Source: Deefgea rivuli DSM 18356
GTDB lineage: Bacteria > Pseudomonadota > Gammaproteobacteria > Burkholderiales > Chitinibacteraceae
Assembly: GCF_000620145.1 (NCBI RefSeq)
Contig: NZ_KK211081.1
Coordinates: 186,001-250,000 of the forward strand
DNA length: 64,000 nucleotides
Direction: 5' to 3'
Shown here: in pieces, positions 46,808-55,392 of the stretch
Numbering within the stretch: position 1 is the stretch's first letter
Layout: the number at the start of each line of letters is the position of its first letter
Program-made: the position numbers and the translations under genes
The notes under the pieces: generated by a model
What the model was told of the DNA's origin: nothing
What the model saw: only the letters and a program-made list of their open reading frames with translations
The model's database searches: none

Positions 46808-48272
46808 TATCGAGTTCCTTTTTCAGCAATACATCCACTTGCTTGAGCATCGCTACGCTAGCTAATTGCAATTTCACTTTCGCCGTCACTTTTTCAATGC
46901 CATAACGCGCCCACGGTTGTCGCTCAATGGCATTGGCGAGTCGGGTAGAAAAATCCATCAAAATAGATTGCGCTTCAGCGGGATAAATCACATAGCGATT
47001 AGGCGGAATAAAAACCCATAAATCATTTAAGGTGCAATAGTCATTTAATAATGCGGCGATTCTTTGTTCAATGACCGGTTCAACATGGGTACTCATCGTC
47101 AGCTCAATCACCCGGTCGGTCACCTCTGAACATTCACAGCGTAGCCGAAACTGCCGCAAATGCTGCAAAGAAACTCCGGGCATAACCCAACCAGCCAAAC
47201 GCTCAAATTTCAAATGCGTACGAACTAGCATTGCACGTGCTTTTTCCAGTCGATTCAAATTCAGCTTATAGCCTTTCGCTCCGAGTTCACGTGCCAAATG
47301 CTGAATCGCTTGATGCTCATAAATTCGCAGTACCAATAATGCAGAGCGCTGATCGCCTCTTTCTTTGTGTGCCAAATACAATAAATAATTTAGATTTTCT
47401 TCCAGATCACCAATATTAGTAGACTTTAAAATTTCATGAGCACGCTCTAATAATAAAAATGCCTCACCGATTCTATTATTTTTTTCCAGAAATTCACCGT
47501 AGGCAACCACAGTAATACAATACGCCCAAGCTAATTTATAACTCCCTGCAATCGCCAATCCACTTTCGTAAAAAACAACGGCTAATTCTGTTTGATTTAG
47601 CTTCCAATAACATTCTGCGTACCCATTGCAAATCTGAACGAGCCAAGTCATATCACCATGTGCCAATGCATGCGGCTCAACCCGTGATAACAGGGCGATT
47701 GCGGCATCATACTTCTGGGCATTGAGTAAACTATCCATCAAAAAAATACCGCTTTTTGCAATCAATTTTTTATTATTAATTGATTCTGCTAATTTAAGCC
47801 CATTTTTCATCAATAAGTCAGCAGTGCTATACTGCCCAACTTGATAGTAAACCAAAGACACATTGAGATAGGCTTCTACGCCATATTCTAACTGAGTTAA
47901 TTCCAGCGCCAATTCAATCGTTTTTACCCACATTTCTACTGCAGGAATAAATTTAGTATTCCGCTCTAAAGCCACTCCCAACCATAACATCGAAAATGCT
48001 CGGTGCTCTAAATCCTCGGCATGCTCAACTAATTTAACACCTTTACTTAAAGCGCTGAGTGCCTTTTCATTTTCACCAAACGCCAATAAAATCCGCCCAT
48101 ACAGCACATATGAAAACCCCAGCAATGGGTGATGCTGCTGCTTGCAAACCTCCAGCAACTCTTTGCATAAAACACGGCTATCACTGCCGGCCTGCCAATA
48201 TGCAGCTTCAGCATGCTCAAACTGTTTCATAATCCAATCCGAGCTATCGTCTACTTTAGATAAATCGCTCAA
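46800..48272 (-). CDS. TPR protein B with a decayed GGDEF-like C-terminal domain
   Basis: 490-residue cytoplasmic protein with no signal peptide. Residues about 15-325 are TPR-like repeats (for example VEAYLNVSLVYYQVGQYSTA and LAVVFYESGLAIAG). A linker (NLNRLEKARAMLVRTHLKFE) leads to a C-terminal domain of about 130 residues. Its pattern (IAALLNDYC, YVIYPAE, FSTRLANAIERQPW, VTAKVKLQLASV, VDVLLKKEL) runs like the second half of a GGDEF domain but has PPNRY where GG(D/E)EF should be. That relation is my inference. It is a paralogue of the next upstream gene, overlaps that gene by 17 bases and overlaps the TPR kinase by eight. Confidence 0.75.
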   Translation of the reverse strand: MSDLSKVDDSSDWIMKQFEHAEAAYWQAGSDSRVLCKELLEVCKQQHHPLLGFSYVLYGRILLAFGENEKALSALSKGVKLVEHAEDLEHRAFSMLWLGVALERNTKFIPAVEMWVKTIELALELTQLEYGVEAYLNVSLVYYQVGQYSTADLLMKNGLKLAESINNKKLIAKSGIFLMDSLLNAQKYDAAIALLSRVEPHALAHGDMTWLVQICNGYAECYWKLNQTELAVVFYESGLAIAGSYKLAWAYCITVVAYGEFLEKNNRIGEAFLLLERAHEILKSTNIGDLEENLNYLLYLAHKERGDQRSALLVLRIYEHQAIQHLARELGAKGYKLNLNRLEKARAMLVRTHLKFERLAGWVMPGVSLQHLRQFRLRCECSEVTDRVIELTMSTHVEPVIEQRIAALLNDYCTLNDLWVFIPPNRYVIYPAEAQSILMDFSTRLANAIERQPWARYGIEKVTAKVKLQLASVAMLKQVDVLLKKELDSV

Positions 48273-49746
48273 TTTCTTCTATTCCCTCTTCGATTGGCAT
48301 GAGCAAATGCAGAGCCGCTTCGGTAGAAATCAGCTGCACCTTAAACAAAGGCTGCGTCAAACCATGCCAAGCCCATGGGAAGCCCTGAATAATTGCAATC
48401 AATTGCTCAAGCATACTTTCTTGTGCAACAGAGGTAGGCTCCGGAATAATTAAATAAGCTAAGTCAGATAATTTGGTCCATGTTGATTCACCGAGACAAA
48501 ACTCACGCAGCAAGGCACTTATTTTTTGTAAAAAAAGACCTTTAATAACCGCGACATTGAGAAATTGTAAATGAATAATCTGAGTATCAATCGGTGCATT
48601 CATACAACGATGCTGAAACTGCAGATAACGTGAACTCGATTCACCCGGAGAAATCAAATCCAGCATATGCTCAAAATCTTGCCGAGTTTTAATGATTTTT
48701 TTTCTCGAACGATCAAGGCGCGTTAAATTCAGCCCCCTTCCTTTCAAATTTCTTAAAATATTATTCGAAAGAATCGCTTCGGAAAGTGCCTTGTATTTTT
48801 TAATCTCAAGCAAAGCGAGCTTAAATTCGCCTGTGACTTTATAAGCTTTTACCAATAACAAAGCGCTTTGATGCTGCAAATAACCATAATCAAAATAATT
48901 AACGCCTTCTTCGGCGGCAAGCAGGCATTCAATAGCTTCGACATAGCGCTGCTGATTGATTAAAAAACTACCATAATTAACCAACGTCAGCGCTTTAGCC
49001 CACAAAGCATGATTAAACTCGGCAAGCGCCAGCATCGATTCGAAGTACAGTTCAGCCAAATCATTTTTTCCGAGCGCCGCGTAAGAAATAGCAATACTTT
49101 TCCCCGCCTCTACGACCCAAGTCATATCCCCATATTGCAAAGCACTCGCTTCTATCTGATGCAACAAATACAGCGCATTTTCGTATTCGCCAATGTCATT
49201 CAAATTATTAGCCAGAAAAATTCCGCTTTTAGTAATTTGCTTATGATCATTCAACAAAATAGCTAATCGATAGCCAATAATTAATATTTCTCTTGCTGCA
49301 TCATTCTGGCCTGCAAAATAATAAATCTGACTAATATTGACATACGCTTCGATGGCGATGCTAATTTGTGAAAATTCCAAAGCCAATTCAACCGAATGCG
49401 TGAAATCTTCCACCGCAACAACATGCCGTTTTAAATTAAGATTACATAAGCCACGCCATAAATAAGCTTCAGCCTTTAATTCAAGTGCTGATGACTCACG
49501 TATTTTTTTTAATGCCTGAGAAATAGAATAAAATGCCGCATGGTATTGCCCTTTGCCCCATAACATTTTGCTATGTATTAAATACATTCTAGCCATCATC
49601 GCAGTAGAGATTTTCAATTGCTTACAACGAGCCAACAGCAGACCGCTAGCCAAATGAGCTTGGTCAATATTGAGCAAAAACAGCTGCTCTAAGCGCTGAA
49701 ATAAGGCCGGTAATTGCTCGCTACTGGCAGATGAAAAATCCTGCAA
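48256..49746 (-). CDS. TPR protein A, paralogue of B, TTG start
   Basis: 496-residue cytoplasmic protein. The start is taken as TTG at 49746 because AAGGAG lies six bases upstream; the frame is open 16 codons further to another TTG with no ribosome site. TPR-like repeats fill about residues 10-320 (for example IAIEAYVNISQIYYFAGQND, TLVNYGSFLINQQRYVEA). The C-terminal 130 residues follow the same plan as protein B (KISALLREFC, LAYLIIPEP, LEQLIAIIQGFPWAWHGL) and also lack a GGDEF motif (KLSDLAY in its place). It is the first gene of the four-gene overlapping unit. The gap to the membrane kinase upstream is 181 bases. Confidence 0.72.
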   Translation of the reverse strand: MQDFSSASSEQLPALFQRLEQLFLLNIDQAHLASGLLLARCKQLKISTAMMARMYLIHSKMLWGKGQYHAAFYSISQALKKIRESSALELKAEAYLWRGLCNLNLKRHVVAVEDFTHSVELALEFSQISIAIEAYVNISQIYYFAGQNDAAREILIIGYRLAILLNDHKQITKSGIFLANNLNDIGEYENALYLLHQIEASALQYGDMTWVVEAGKSIAISYAALGKNDLAELYFESMLALAEFNHALWAKALTLVNYGSFLINQQRYVEAIECLLAAEEGVNYFDYGYLQHQSALLLVKAYKVTGEFKLALLEIKKYKALSEAILSNNILRNLKGRGLNLTRLDRSRKKIIKTRQDFEHMLDLISPGESSSRYLQFQHRCMNAPIDTQIIHLQFLNVAVIKGLFLQKISALLREFCLGESTWTKLSDLAYLIIPEPTSVAQESMLEQLIAIIQGFPWAWHGLTQPLFKVQLISTEAALHLLMPIEEGIEEIERFI

Positions 49747-49927
49747 GCCTCTCTCCTTAACGATGCTGAATATAAGTAGATTAGTTGCTGGCAAGTCAAA
49801 TTGCGAGAAATGTCACCGACGATCCGAGCCAGTCGGTGATGAGGATGCGGAGCAAAGAAGTGAGAAAACGTAGACCAATGGGTATTTAACTGTAGCGCTT
49901 TGCAATCGATGCTTAGATTGAAATACC

Positions 49928-51664
49928 CTATGAATATAGTGCAAGTGTCGCCGTCAATATTTCTGGCCGAATTGGTTTGGTCAAAAAGCAATCCATACCC
50001 GCAGCCATACACGCATCACGATCTCGATCCAGTGCATTGGCGGTGAGTGCAATAATCGGTAAGCGCGATAGACCCAGCTGCGATTCGATACTTCTGATTT
50101 TTTGGGTGGCAATCAGGCCATCCATGATGGGCATTTGCATATCCATCAAAATGACATCAAAACTATGCTGCTGATACATTGCCAAAGCAATTTCGCCATT
50201 TTCAGCAGCCAGCACTTGATGACCTAATTTCTCAAGCAAACGGAGTGCCACTAAACGATTGATTGAATTATCTTCAGCAAGCAGAATTTTTAGTGTTTTA
50301 GCCTCCAGAGGTTCTTTTATTTCTTCTGGATCAAAAATATAAGAATTATTGAGCGTAAGTTCAAAAGAAAAAATACTCCCCCCAGTCGGGTTAGCAGCAA
50401 CAGAAATAGAACTACCCAAAGCATGAGCCAAGTGCTGCGAAATCGTTAATCCTAATCCTGTACCACCATATTGCCGAGTTGACGAACCATCAACCTGAAT
50501 AAAAGCATCAAAAACATGGGGCATTTTCTCACTACGAATCCCAATACCAGAGTCAATTACGGCGAAATGAATACGCCAACCGACTCCATCTTGTTGCGTA
50601 GAAACTTTCAGCGTAACGCCGCCCTGCTGCGTAAACTTAATGGCATTACCCAATAAATTAACCAAAATTTGCCGAAAACGTAATGGATCACTTTCAACGG
50701 GACCAGGCACTTGCCCTTCCCACAGCAGATTCAGAAACAAACCTTTACTTTGCGCGCTAACTTGAAACATTCGGACAATGCCGTCTAATACCGATTTTAA
50801 ATCAAATGCTTTAATATCTAATTGTAAATAACCTGCTTCAATTTTAGAAACATCCAATACATCATTAATCAGCGACAAAAGTAAATCAGAGGATGAACGA
50901 ATGATTTCAACTTCTTCATGCTGCTGAACCGTTAACTCGCTCTGCGCCAATAAATTAGCCATCCCAACGATGCCATTCATTGGTGTACGAATTTCGTGGC
51001 TCACATTAGCAATAAATTCAGTTTTGGCCTGACTTGCTGCTTCGGCGGCATTACGTGCCGCTAATAATTGCTCGGCTAAATTAGCCTGTTTTTGCTCTAA
51101 AAGAATGCTATCGACTAAAGTCTCATTAAATAATTTGGCGCTAGTTAAAATAACAAGCAGATAAATCACACTTAATAAGCCCAAAAATAAATCAACACGC
51201 GTCTGGCTGATGCAGGCGACCAATAAAATAGGCAATAGCATTGCAATCGCGAAAATACGCATCGCCGATAACATTGAACCCAAGATTGGCACGGCACCCG
51301 CGACCATGCCAGCCAAAATAAATGCAGTGAGTAATTTTAGGGATTCAGAGGAAGACAGCATCAGCAAAAAGCCGCCCAGCCCCCAGATCAGGCCGGAGAG
51401 GCCAACGCCAAAATTGACGCGCTGACGCCAAACAGCCGCGCTTTGATTCTGAGCTTGCCGATAACTGTATGCACAAGCTAAACGATACAGCGCAACACCA
51501 CAGGCCAGCAGCCACCAACTCAGTAGCGGCCACCATTCATGCGCGCCGCTGTGTACGACCACCAAAATGCACGCCGTCAGCAGGCAAATATACTGCCCCG
51601 CCGCAGAGTTGCGGTAGATCAGCTCAGTGGTTCGGCTTAGGACGACAGGATCGGTGGCATTCAT
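49928..51664 (-). CDS. Membrane hybrid sensor histidine kinase
   Basis: 578-residue protein. The N-terminal 185 residues hold five or six membrane helices (about 23-41, 48-66, 86-104, 110-130, 134-152, 158-176) with almost no periplasmic part, so the sensor reads the membrane or something in it. I do not recognise this module by name. A short coiled coil leads to HisKA with His223 in [11 protein letters not shown], ATPase motifs NAIKF (344), DSGIGI (371) and GTGLGL (402), and a receiver at about 458-575 with Asp508 in LMDMQMP. It lies just upstream of the TPR signalling unit on the same strand and may feed it. Confidence 0.92.
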   Translation of the reverse strand: MNATDPVVLSRTTELIYRNSAAGQYICLLTACILVVVHSGAHEWWPLLSWWLLACGVALYRLACAYSYRQAQNQSAAVWRQRVNFGVGLSGLIWGLGGFLLMLSSSESLKLLTAFILAGMVAGAVPILGSMLSAMRIFAIAMLLPILLVACISQTRVDLFLGLLSVIYLLVILTSAKLFNETLVDSILLEQKQANLAEQLLAARNAAEAASQAKTEFIANVSHEIRTPMNGIVGMANLLAQSELTVQQHEEVEIIRSSSDLLLSLINDVLDVSKIEAGYLQLDIKAFDLKSVLDGIVRMFQVSAQSKGLFLNLLWEGQVPGPVESDPLRFRQILVNLLGNAIKFTQQGGVTLKVSTQQDGVGWRIHFAVIDSGIGIRSEKMPHVFDAFIQVDGSSTRQYGGTGLGLTISQHLAHALGSSISVAANPTGGSIFSFELTLNNSYIFDPEEIKEPLEAKTLKILLAEDNSINRLVALRLLEKLGHQVLAAENGEIALAMYQQHSFDVILMDMQMPIMDGLIATQKIRSIESQLGLSRLPIIALTANALDRDRDACMAAGMDCFLTKPIRPEILTATLALYS

Positions 51665-51710
51665 AGGGCGTCGCAGATTGGAGAAGTAAAATGCTTAGCC
51701 TGCTTCAGCA

Positions 51711-52490
51711 TTATTGATCGCTCGGCAGAATCGCCACTTCGTCTTTATTATCAGCAAGAATATTCAACGTCACGCGGCGGTTTTTTGCTCGACCTTGGGC
51801 GGCATCATTGGTGTCCATTGGGCGAAACTGGCCAAAGCCAATCGCCGCCATGCGCTGCGGCGCGACGCCAGCTTGCTCAAACAAGCGCACCACACTGGCC
51901 GCTCGCGCCGCAGACAACTCCCAATTACTCGGAAATTGCCCAGCGCGGATCGGTTGATTATCGGTATGGCCTTCAACCTGAATCAGGTTATCGCTATTTT
52001 TCACTAAGTTGGCGACTGCCAATAGCGCTTCTTCTGAGCTGACTTGTAAATCGGCACGACCCGTATCAAATAAAATAGAGTCGCTAATTTCAACCGCGAT
52101 CCCACGTTTCGATTGAGTGACCTTCACTTTACCTTGGTCGATCAGATTACCCAGCGATTGACGCAACTCTCCCGCCATACCGCGCATTTTCTGTGCTTGT
52201 TCTTCTAATTTCGGATTGTTCGGCAAGGCGCTTGGGACTGGAATATCAATAATTTTAGGCGGAGCGCCTTTGATCACTTGATTATCCAACTGGACTTTCG
52301 GTGCTGAAGTTTGTGGTTGCTGAAAGGCATCGACCAGTGCATTCGATAGCACTTTGTACTTACCTTCATTCACCGAAGAAATCGCGTACATCACGACAAA
52401 GAACGCAAACAACAAGGTAATAAAGTCGGCATAAGACACCAGCCAGCGCTCGTGATTTTCATGCTCTTCAGGTCGTTGTTTGCGTGCCAT
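51711..52490 (-). CDS. motD: Flagellar stator protein of the MotB/MotD family
   Basis: 259-residue protein with one N-terminal membrane helix (ADFITLLFAFFVVMYAIS). The proton-carrying Asp is in SYADFITLLFAFF. An OmpA-like peptidoglycan-binding domain covers about residues 145-245 (ILFDTGRADL, VEGHTDNQP, LSAARAASVVRLF, GFGQFRP...NRRV). The N-terminal MARKQRPEEHENHERWL and the overall length match MotD, the second stator B subunit of pseudomonads and some betaproteobacteria. MotD is normally encoded directly after its MotA-like partner MotC; none is present here. It follows the S49 peptidase gene by nine bases. Confidence 0.85.
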   Translation of the reverse strand: MARKQRPEEHENHERWLVSYADFITLLFAFFVVMYAISSVNEGKYKVLSNALVDAFQQPQTSAPKVQLDNQVIKGAPPKIIDIPVPSALPNNPKLEEQAQKMRGMAGELRQSLGNLIDQGKVKVTQSKRGIAVEISDSILFDTGRADLQVSSEEALLAVANLVKNSDNLIQVEGHTDNQPIRAGQFPSNWELSAARAASVVRLFEQAGVAPQRMAAIGFGQFRPMDTNDAAQGRAKNRRVTLNILADNKDEVAILPSDQ

Positions 52491-52499
52491 ATCTGCGCT

Positions 52500-53435
52500 T
52501 TATTTCAACTGCATATTTAGCTGTGAGCTGAGTGTCGTTGCTGCAGCAACCCCAAGCTGGCGTGCGATGCGATCAGAGAAACTCGGTTGCGGCGTGAAAT
52601 CGACAATATTGTCGACTTTAACAATATCACGTGCCACGCTATCGACTGAACCAAAAGCATCGACCAAACCCAGCTTCATTCCTGCTTCGCCCGACCACAC
52701 CAAACCAGAGAATAAATCTGGATTATCGGCTAACTTTTTACCGCGACCTGTTTTAACCACATTGATAAATTGTTGATGAATTTCGTTCAACATTCCCATC
52801 GCACGATCTTTTTGCTCTGGGCTTTGTGGTGAAAATGGATCTAAAAAGCCTTTATTCGTACCTGCGGTAAGCAAACGGCGCTCAACGCCGACTTTTTCCA
52901 TCACGCCAGTAAAACCAAAACCATCCATCAACACGCCAATCGAACCGACAATTGAAGCTTTATCCGAGAAAATCTTATTGCCCGTCACCGCCGCGTAATA
53001 GCAGCCCGAAGCGCAAATATCTTCGATAACGACATAGAACGGCGTTTGTGGATGTAGCTTTTTCAAACGTTGGATTTCATCGTGCATCATGCCCGCTTGC
53101 ACCGGACTACCACCGGGACTATTGGCACGCAAAATCACGGCTTTGGTATTTTTATCTTCAAACGCCGCCTTCAAACCATCCACGACCAAGGCGCTATTGG
53201 TTTCGCCACCTGCTGCAATCGTGCCTTGCAAATCAACGACCGCGGTATGCGCTTGATTAGCCAGTTTGTCGCCATCACGATTACCAATCCAACCCATCAC
53301 CAAGGCCAGAATAATAATGAGATAGCTAAACGTCAGTAGCTTAAAGAAAATCCCCCAGCGTCGTGCGCGGCGCTGCTCTTTCAGTGAGGCGGTCAAAACA
53401 TCTTGCAAGACACTGCGTTCAAAAGCTTCATTCAT
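52500..53435 (-). CDS. S49-family signal peptide peptidase (SppA/SohB-like)
   Basis: 311-residue membrane-anchored serine protease. One membrane helix lies near residues 29-50 (FFKLLTFSYLIIILALVMGW). The S49 domain has VVDLQGTI, RANSPGGSPVQA, the nucleophile region ICASGCYYAA (Ser in ASG) and a downstream Lys in TAGTNKGFLDPFSP that fits the Ser-Lys dyad. The length is that of the short, single-domain SppA that works as an octamer. It degrades leftover signal peptides in the membrane. It overlaps the Rieske gene by eight bases. Confidence 0.9.
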   Translation of the reverse strand: MNEAFERSVLQDVLTASLKEQRRARRWGIFFKLLTFSYLIIILALVMGWIGNRDGDKLANQAHTAVVDLQGTIAAGGETNSALVVDGLKAAFEDKNTKAVILRANSPGGSPVQAGMMHDEIQRLKKLHPQTPFYVVIEDICASGCYYAAVTGNKIFSDKASIVGSIGVLMDGFGFTGVMEKVGVERRLLTAGTNKGFLDPFSPQSPEQKDRAMGMLNEIHQQFINVVKTGRGKKLADNPDLFSGLVWSGEAGMKLGLVDAFGSVDSVARDIVKVDNIVDFTPQPSFSDRIARQLGVAAATTLSSQLNMQLK

Positions 53436-53781
53436 TCTTCATTTCCTCTATCAGCCAAATGGCTTCATCGTGCTCTGAAATAGTTAAAGCCTGCAATCGG
53501 CGTCCAGTACAGGGGCCACCTAAACATAGACCATTGCGGGGATTGTAATAAGCGCCGTGTGTGGAACAAATCAAAAACTCACGGCTTAAATCAAACACAT
53601 CGCCTAGATTGTAATCCAGCTCAATCGGTACATGCGCGCATTCATTGATATAGGCATACACGTGTCCACCATAACGAATCACAATCGCATTGCGTTCCCG
53701 CCCGTGATATTCAAGCTTAAAACGATAAGCCAAACTGCGCTCTTGCACTGCCTCGCTAGTACAAATAAGCCGTTCAACCAT
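53428..53781 (-). CDS. Rieske 2Fe-2S ferredoxin-like protein
   Basis: 117-residue soluble protein with one Rieske domain. Cluster ligands are Cys-X-His in NECAHVPIELD (near residues 48-50) and Cys-X2-His in LICSTHGAYY (near 72-75). Single-domain Rieske proteins act as electron carriers or as small subunits; the electron partner is not known. It overlaps neighbours on both sides by eight bases, in the order HAD phosphatase - Rieske - S49 peptidase that recurs in related bacteria. Confidence 0.88.
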   Translation of the reverse strand: MVERLICTSEAVQERSLAYRFKLEYHGRERNAIVIRYGGHVYAYINECAHVPIELDYNLGDVFDLSREFLICSTHGAYYNPRNGLCLGGPCTGRRLQALTISEHDEAIWLIEEMKNE

Positions 53782-54430
53782 GCACTAAAACCCATTCAGT
53801 CAATTCAGTAAAATCATCAAAATGGGCCAATGGATTAAGCGGTAATAAGTCTTTCAAGGGATGTGCACCATAACTCATTGCTAAACTAGGCGTACCCGCA
53901 TTAATCGCTAACTGTAAATCATGCGTCGTATCGCCAATCATCACGGCACGGCTTTGCGACACATCGGCCGACTCTAAAATATATTCCAGCATCGCTGGAT
54001 GCGGTTTAGAAAATGCCTCATCCGCAGTGCGAGTTACTTCAAAAAGCGCAGCTAAACCTGTTGCAGCTAACACACGGTCTAAGCCCGCACGCGATTTGCC
54101 TGTTGCGACTGCCAGACGAAAGCCCGCATTACGCAAACGCGGCAAACATTCCTCAACGCCGGCATACAATTGCAATTCGTGATCTTTAGCCAAAAAATGT
54201 CCGCGATAAGCATCGACGACTTGGCGAATGTGCTCAGCACTTAAATCAGGCGCTAAGTATTGCATTGCTTCGTTCAGGCCATAACCAATCACAAAACGTG
54301 CGGCAGTATCACTCGGTTCAGGCAAACCCACATCGGCAAACGCACGCTGAATTGAGCGCGCAATCATGCCTGTGCTATCCATCAGCGTGCCATCCCAATC
54401 AAACACCAATAAATCAAACTGACGGCTCAT
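53774..54430 (-). CDS. HAD hydrolase, phosphoglycolate phosphatase-like
   Basis: 218-residue HAD-superfamily phosphatase with a helical cap. The nucleophile motif is FDWDGTLMDS, motif II is VATGKSR, and motif III/IV are SKPHPAML and MIGDTTHDLQLA. It resembles Gph-type phosphoglycolate phosphatases and the HAD proteins next to rluC in betaproteobacteria; the substrate is not certain. It overlaps rluC by four bases and the Rieske gene by eight. Confidence 0.88.
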   Translation of the reverse strand: MSRQFDLLVFDWDGTLMDSTGMIARSIQRAFADVGLPEPSDTAARFVIGYGLNEAMQYLAPDLSAEHIRQVVDAYRGHFLAKDHELQLYAGVEECLPRLRNAGFRLAVATGKSRAGLDRVLAATGLAALFEVTRTADEAFSKPHPAMLEYILESADVSQSRAVMIGDTTHDLQLAINAGTPSLAMSYGAHPLKDLLPLNPLAHFDDFTELTEWVLVHG

Positions 54431-55392
54431 GATTGCCCCTTGGCATTCAGCTTATCAATATACGATTGCAATTCAGGCGGCAAAGGCGCTTCCAACTCCA
54501 TCCGCTCACCCGTCAAAGGATGATCCACACACAAACGCCATGCATGTAAGAACATGCGCTTCAAGCCTTCACGTGCGAAAGCTTTATTCACCGACGCTTC
54601 ACCATATTTATCATCCCCCAAAATAGGGTGACCACTTTCTGACAAATGCACGCGTATTTGATGCGTGCGACCCGTTTTCAATTCGCACTCGACCAAGCTC
54701 GCCTTACCAGGCCAGACTTGTTTTAAATTCACCGTCGTATGCGAAGTCAAACCATCGCTATGCACTTTGACGCGACGTTCGCCATCGGGCAATTCGTATT
54801 TCAACAACTTGAATTTGATGTGTGAACGTGGATTTGGCCACACACCTTGCACCAAAGCTAAGTAACGCTTATCAATTCGGTGATTATCCCGCAAGACTTC
54901 GTGCAGTTTAACCAAAGCACTGCGCTTTTTTGCAACCAAAAGTAAACCGGATGTATCGCGATCTAAGCGATGCACCAATTCTAAAAATTTAGCTTGCGGG
55001 CGTTGTGCGCGCAGCAATTCAATCACGCCAAAGCTAATTCCTGAGCCGCCGTGCACCGCCATACCCGATGGTTTATTCAATACAATCAAAGCGTCATCTT
55101 CAAATACCACTGGGATTTGAACTGCTTCAGCTGCATTGCTCACAGTGGCTGGTACTGGTGCTTTTTCGGCGACGCGCACGGGCGGAATCCGCAATACATC
55201 GCCCGCCACGATGCGGTAAGTGACATCGACGCGGCCTTTATTTACTCGAATTTCACCGGAACGAACAATGCGATAAACGTGGCTTTTTGGCACACCTTTA
55301 AGCATTTTCATTAAAAAATTATCGAGCCGCTGACCGGCATCTTCCGCTTCGACCGTTACGAAAGTGACAGACGCTTTGCTAGTCTCGGACAT
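54427..55392 (-). CDS. rluC: 23S rRNA pseudouridine synthase RluC
   Basis: 321-residue pseudouridine synthase of the RluA/RluC/RluD group. An S4 RNA-binding domain covers about residues 15-75 (GQRLDNFLMKMLKGVPKSHVYR, split only by length here). The catalytic domain has the Asp in HRLDRDTSGLLLVAK, and ALVQGVWP and LKTGRTHQIRVHL. The adjoining rne gene and the HAD gene support RluC, which modifies U955, U2504 and U2580. It is the first gene of the five-gene overlapping operon and is divergent from rne. Confidence 0.92.
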   Translation of the reverse strand: MSETSKASVTFVTVEAEDAGQRLDNFLMKMLKGVPKSHVYRIVRSGEIRVNKGRVDVTYRIVAGDVLRIPPVRVAEKAPVPATVSNAAEAVQIPVVFEDDALIVLNKPSGMAVHGGSGISFGVIELLRAQRPQAKFLELVHRLDRDTSGLLLVAKKRSALVKLHEVLRDNHRIDKRYLALVQGVWPNPRSHIKFKLLKYELPDGERRVKVHSDGLTSHTTVNLKQVWPGKASLVECELKTGRTHQIRVHLSESGHPILGDDKYGEASVNKAFAREGLKRMFLHAWRLCVDHPLTGERMELEAPLPPELQSYIDKLNAKGQS

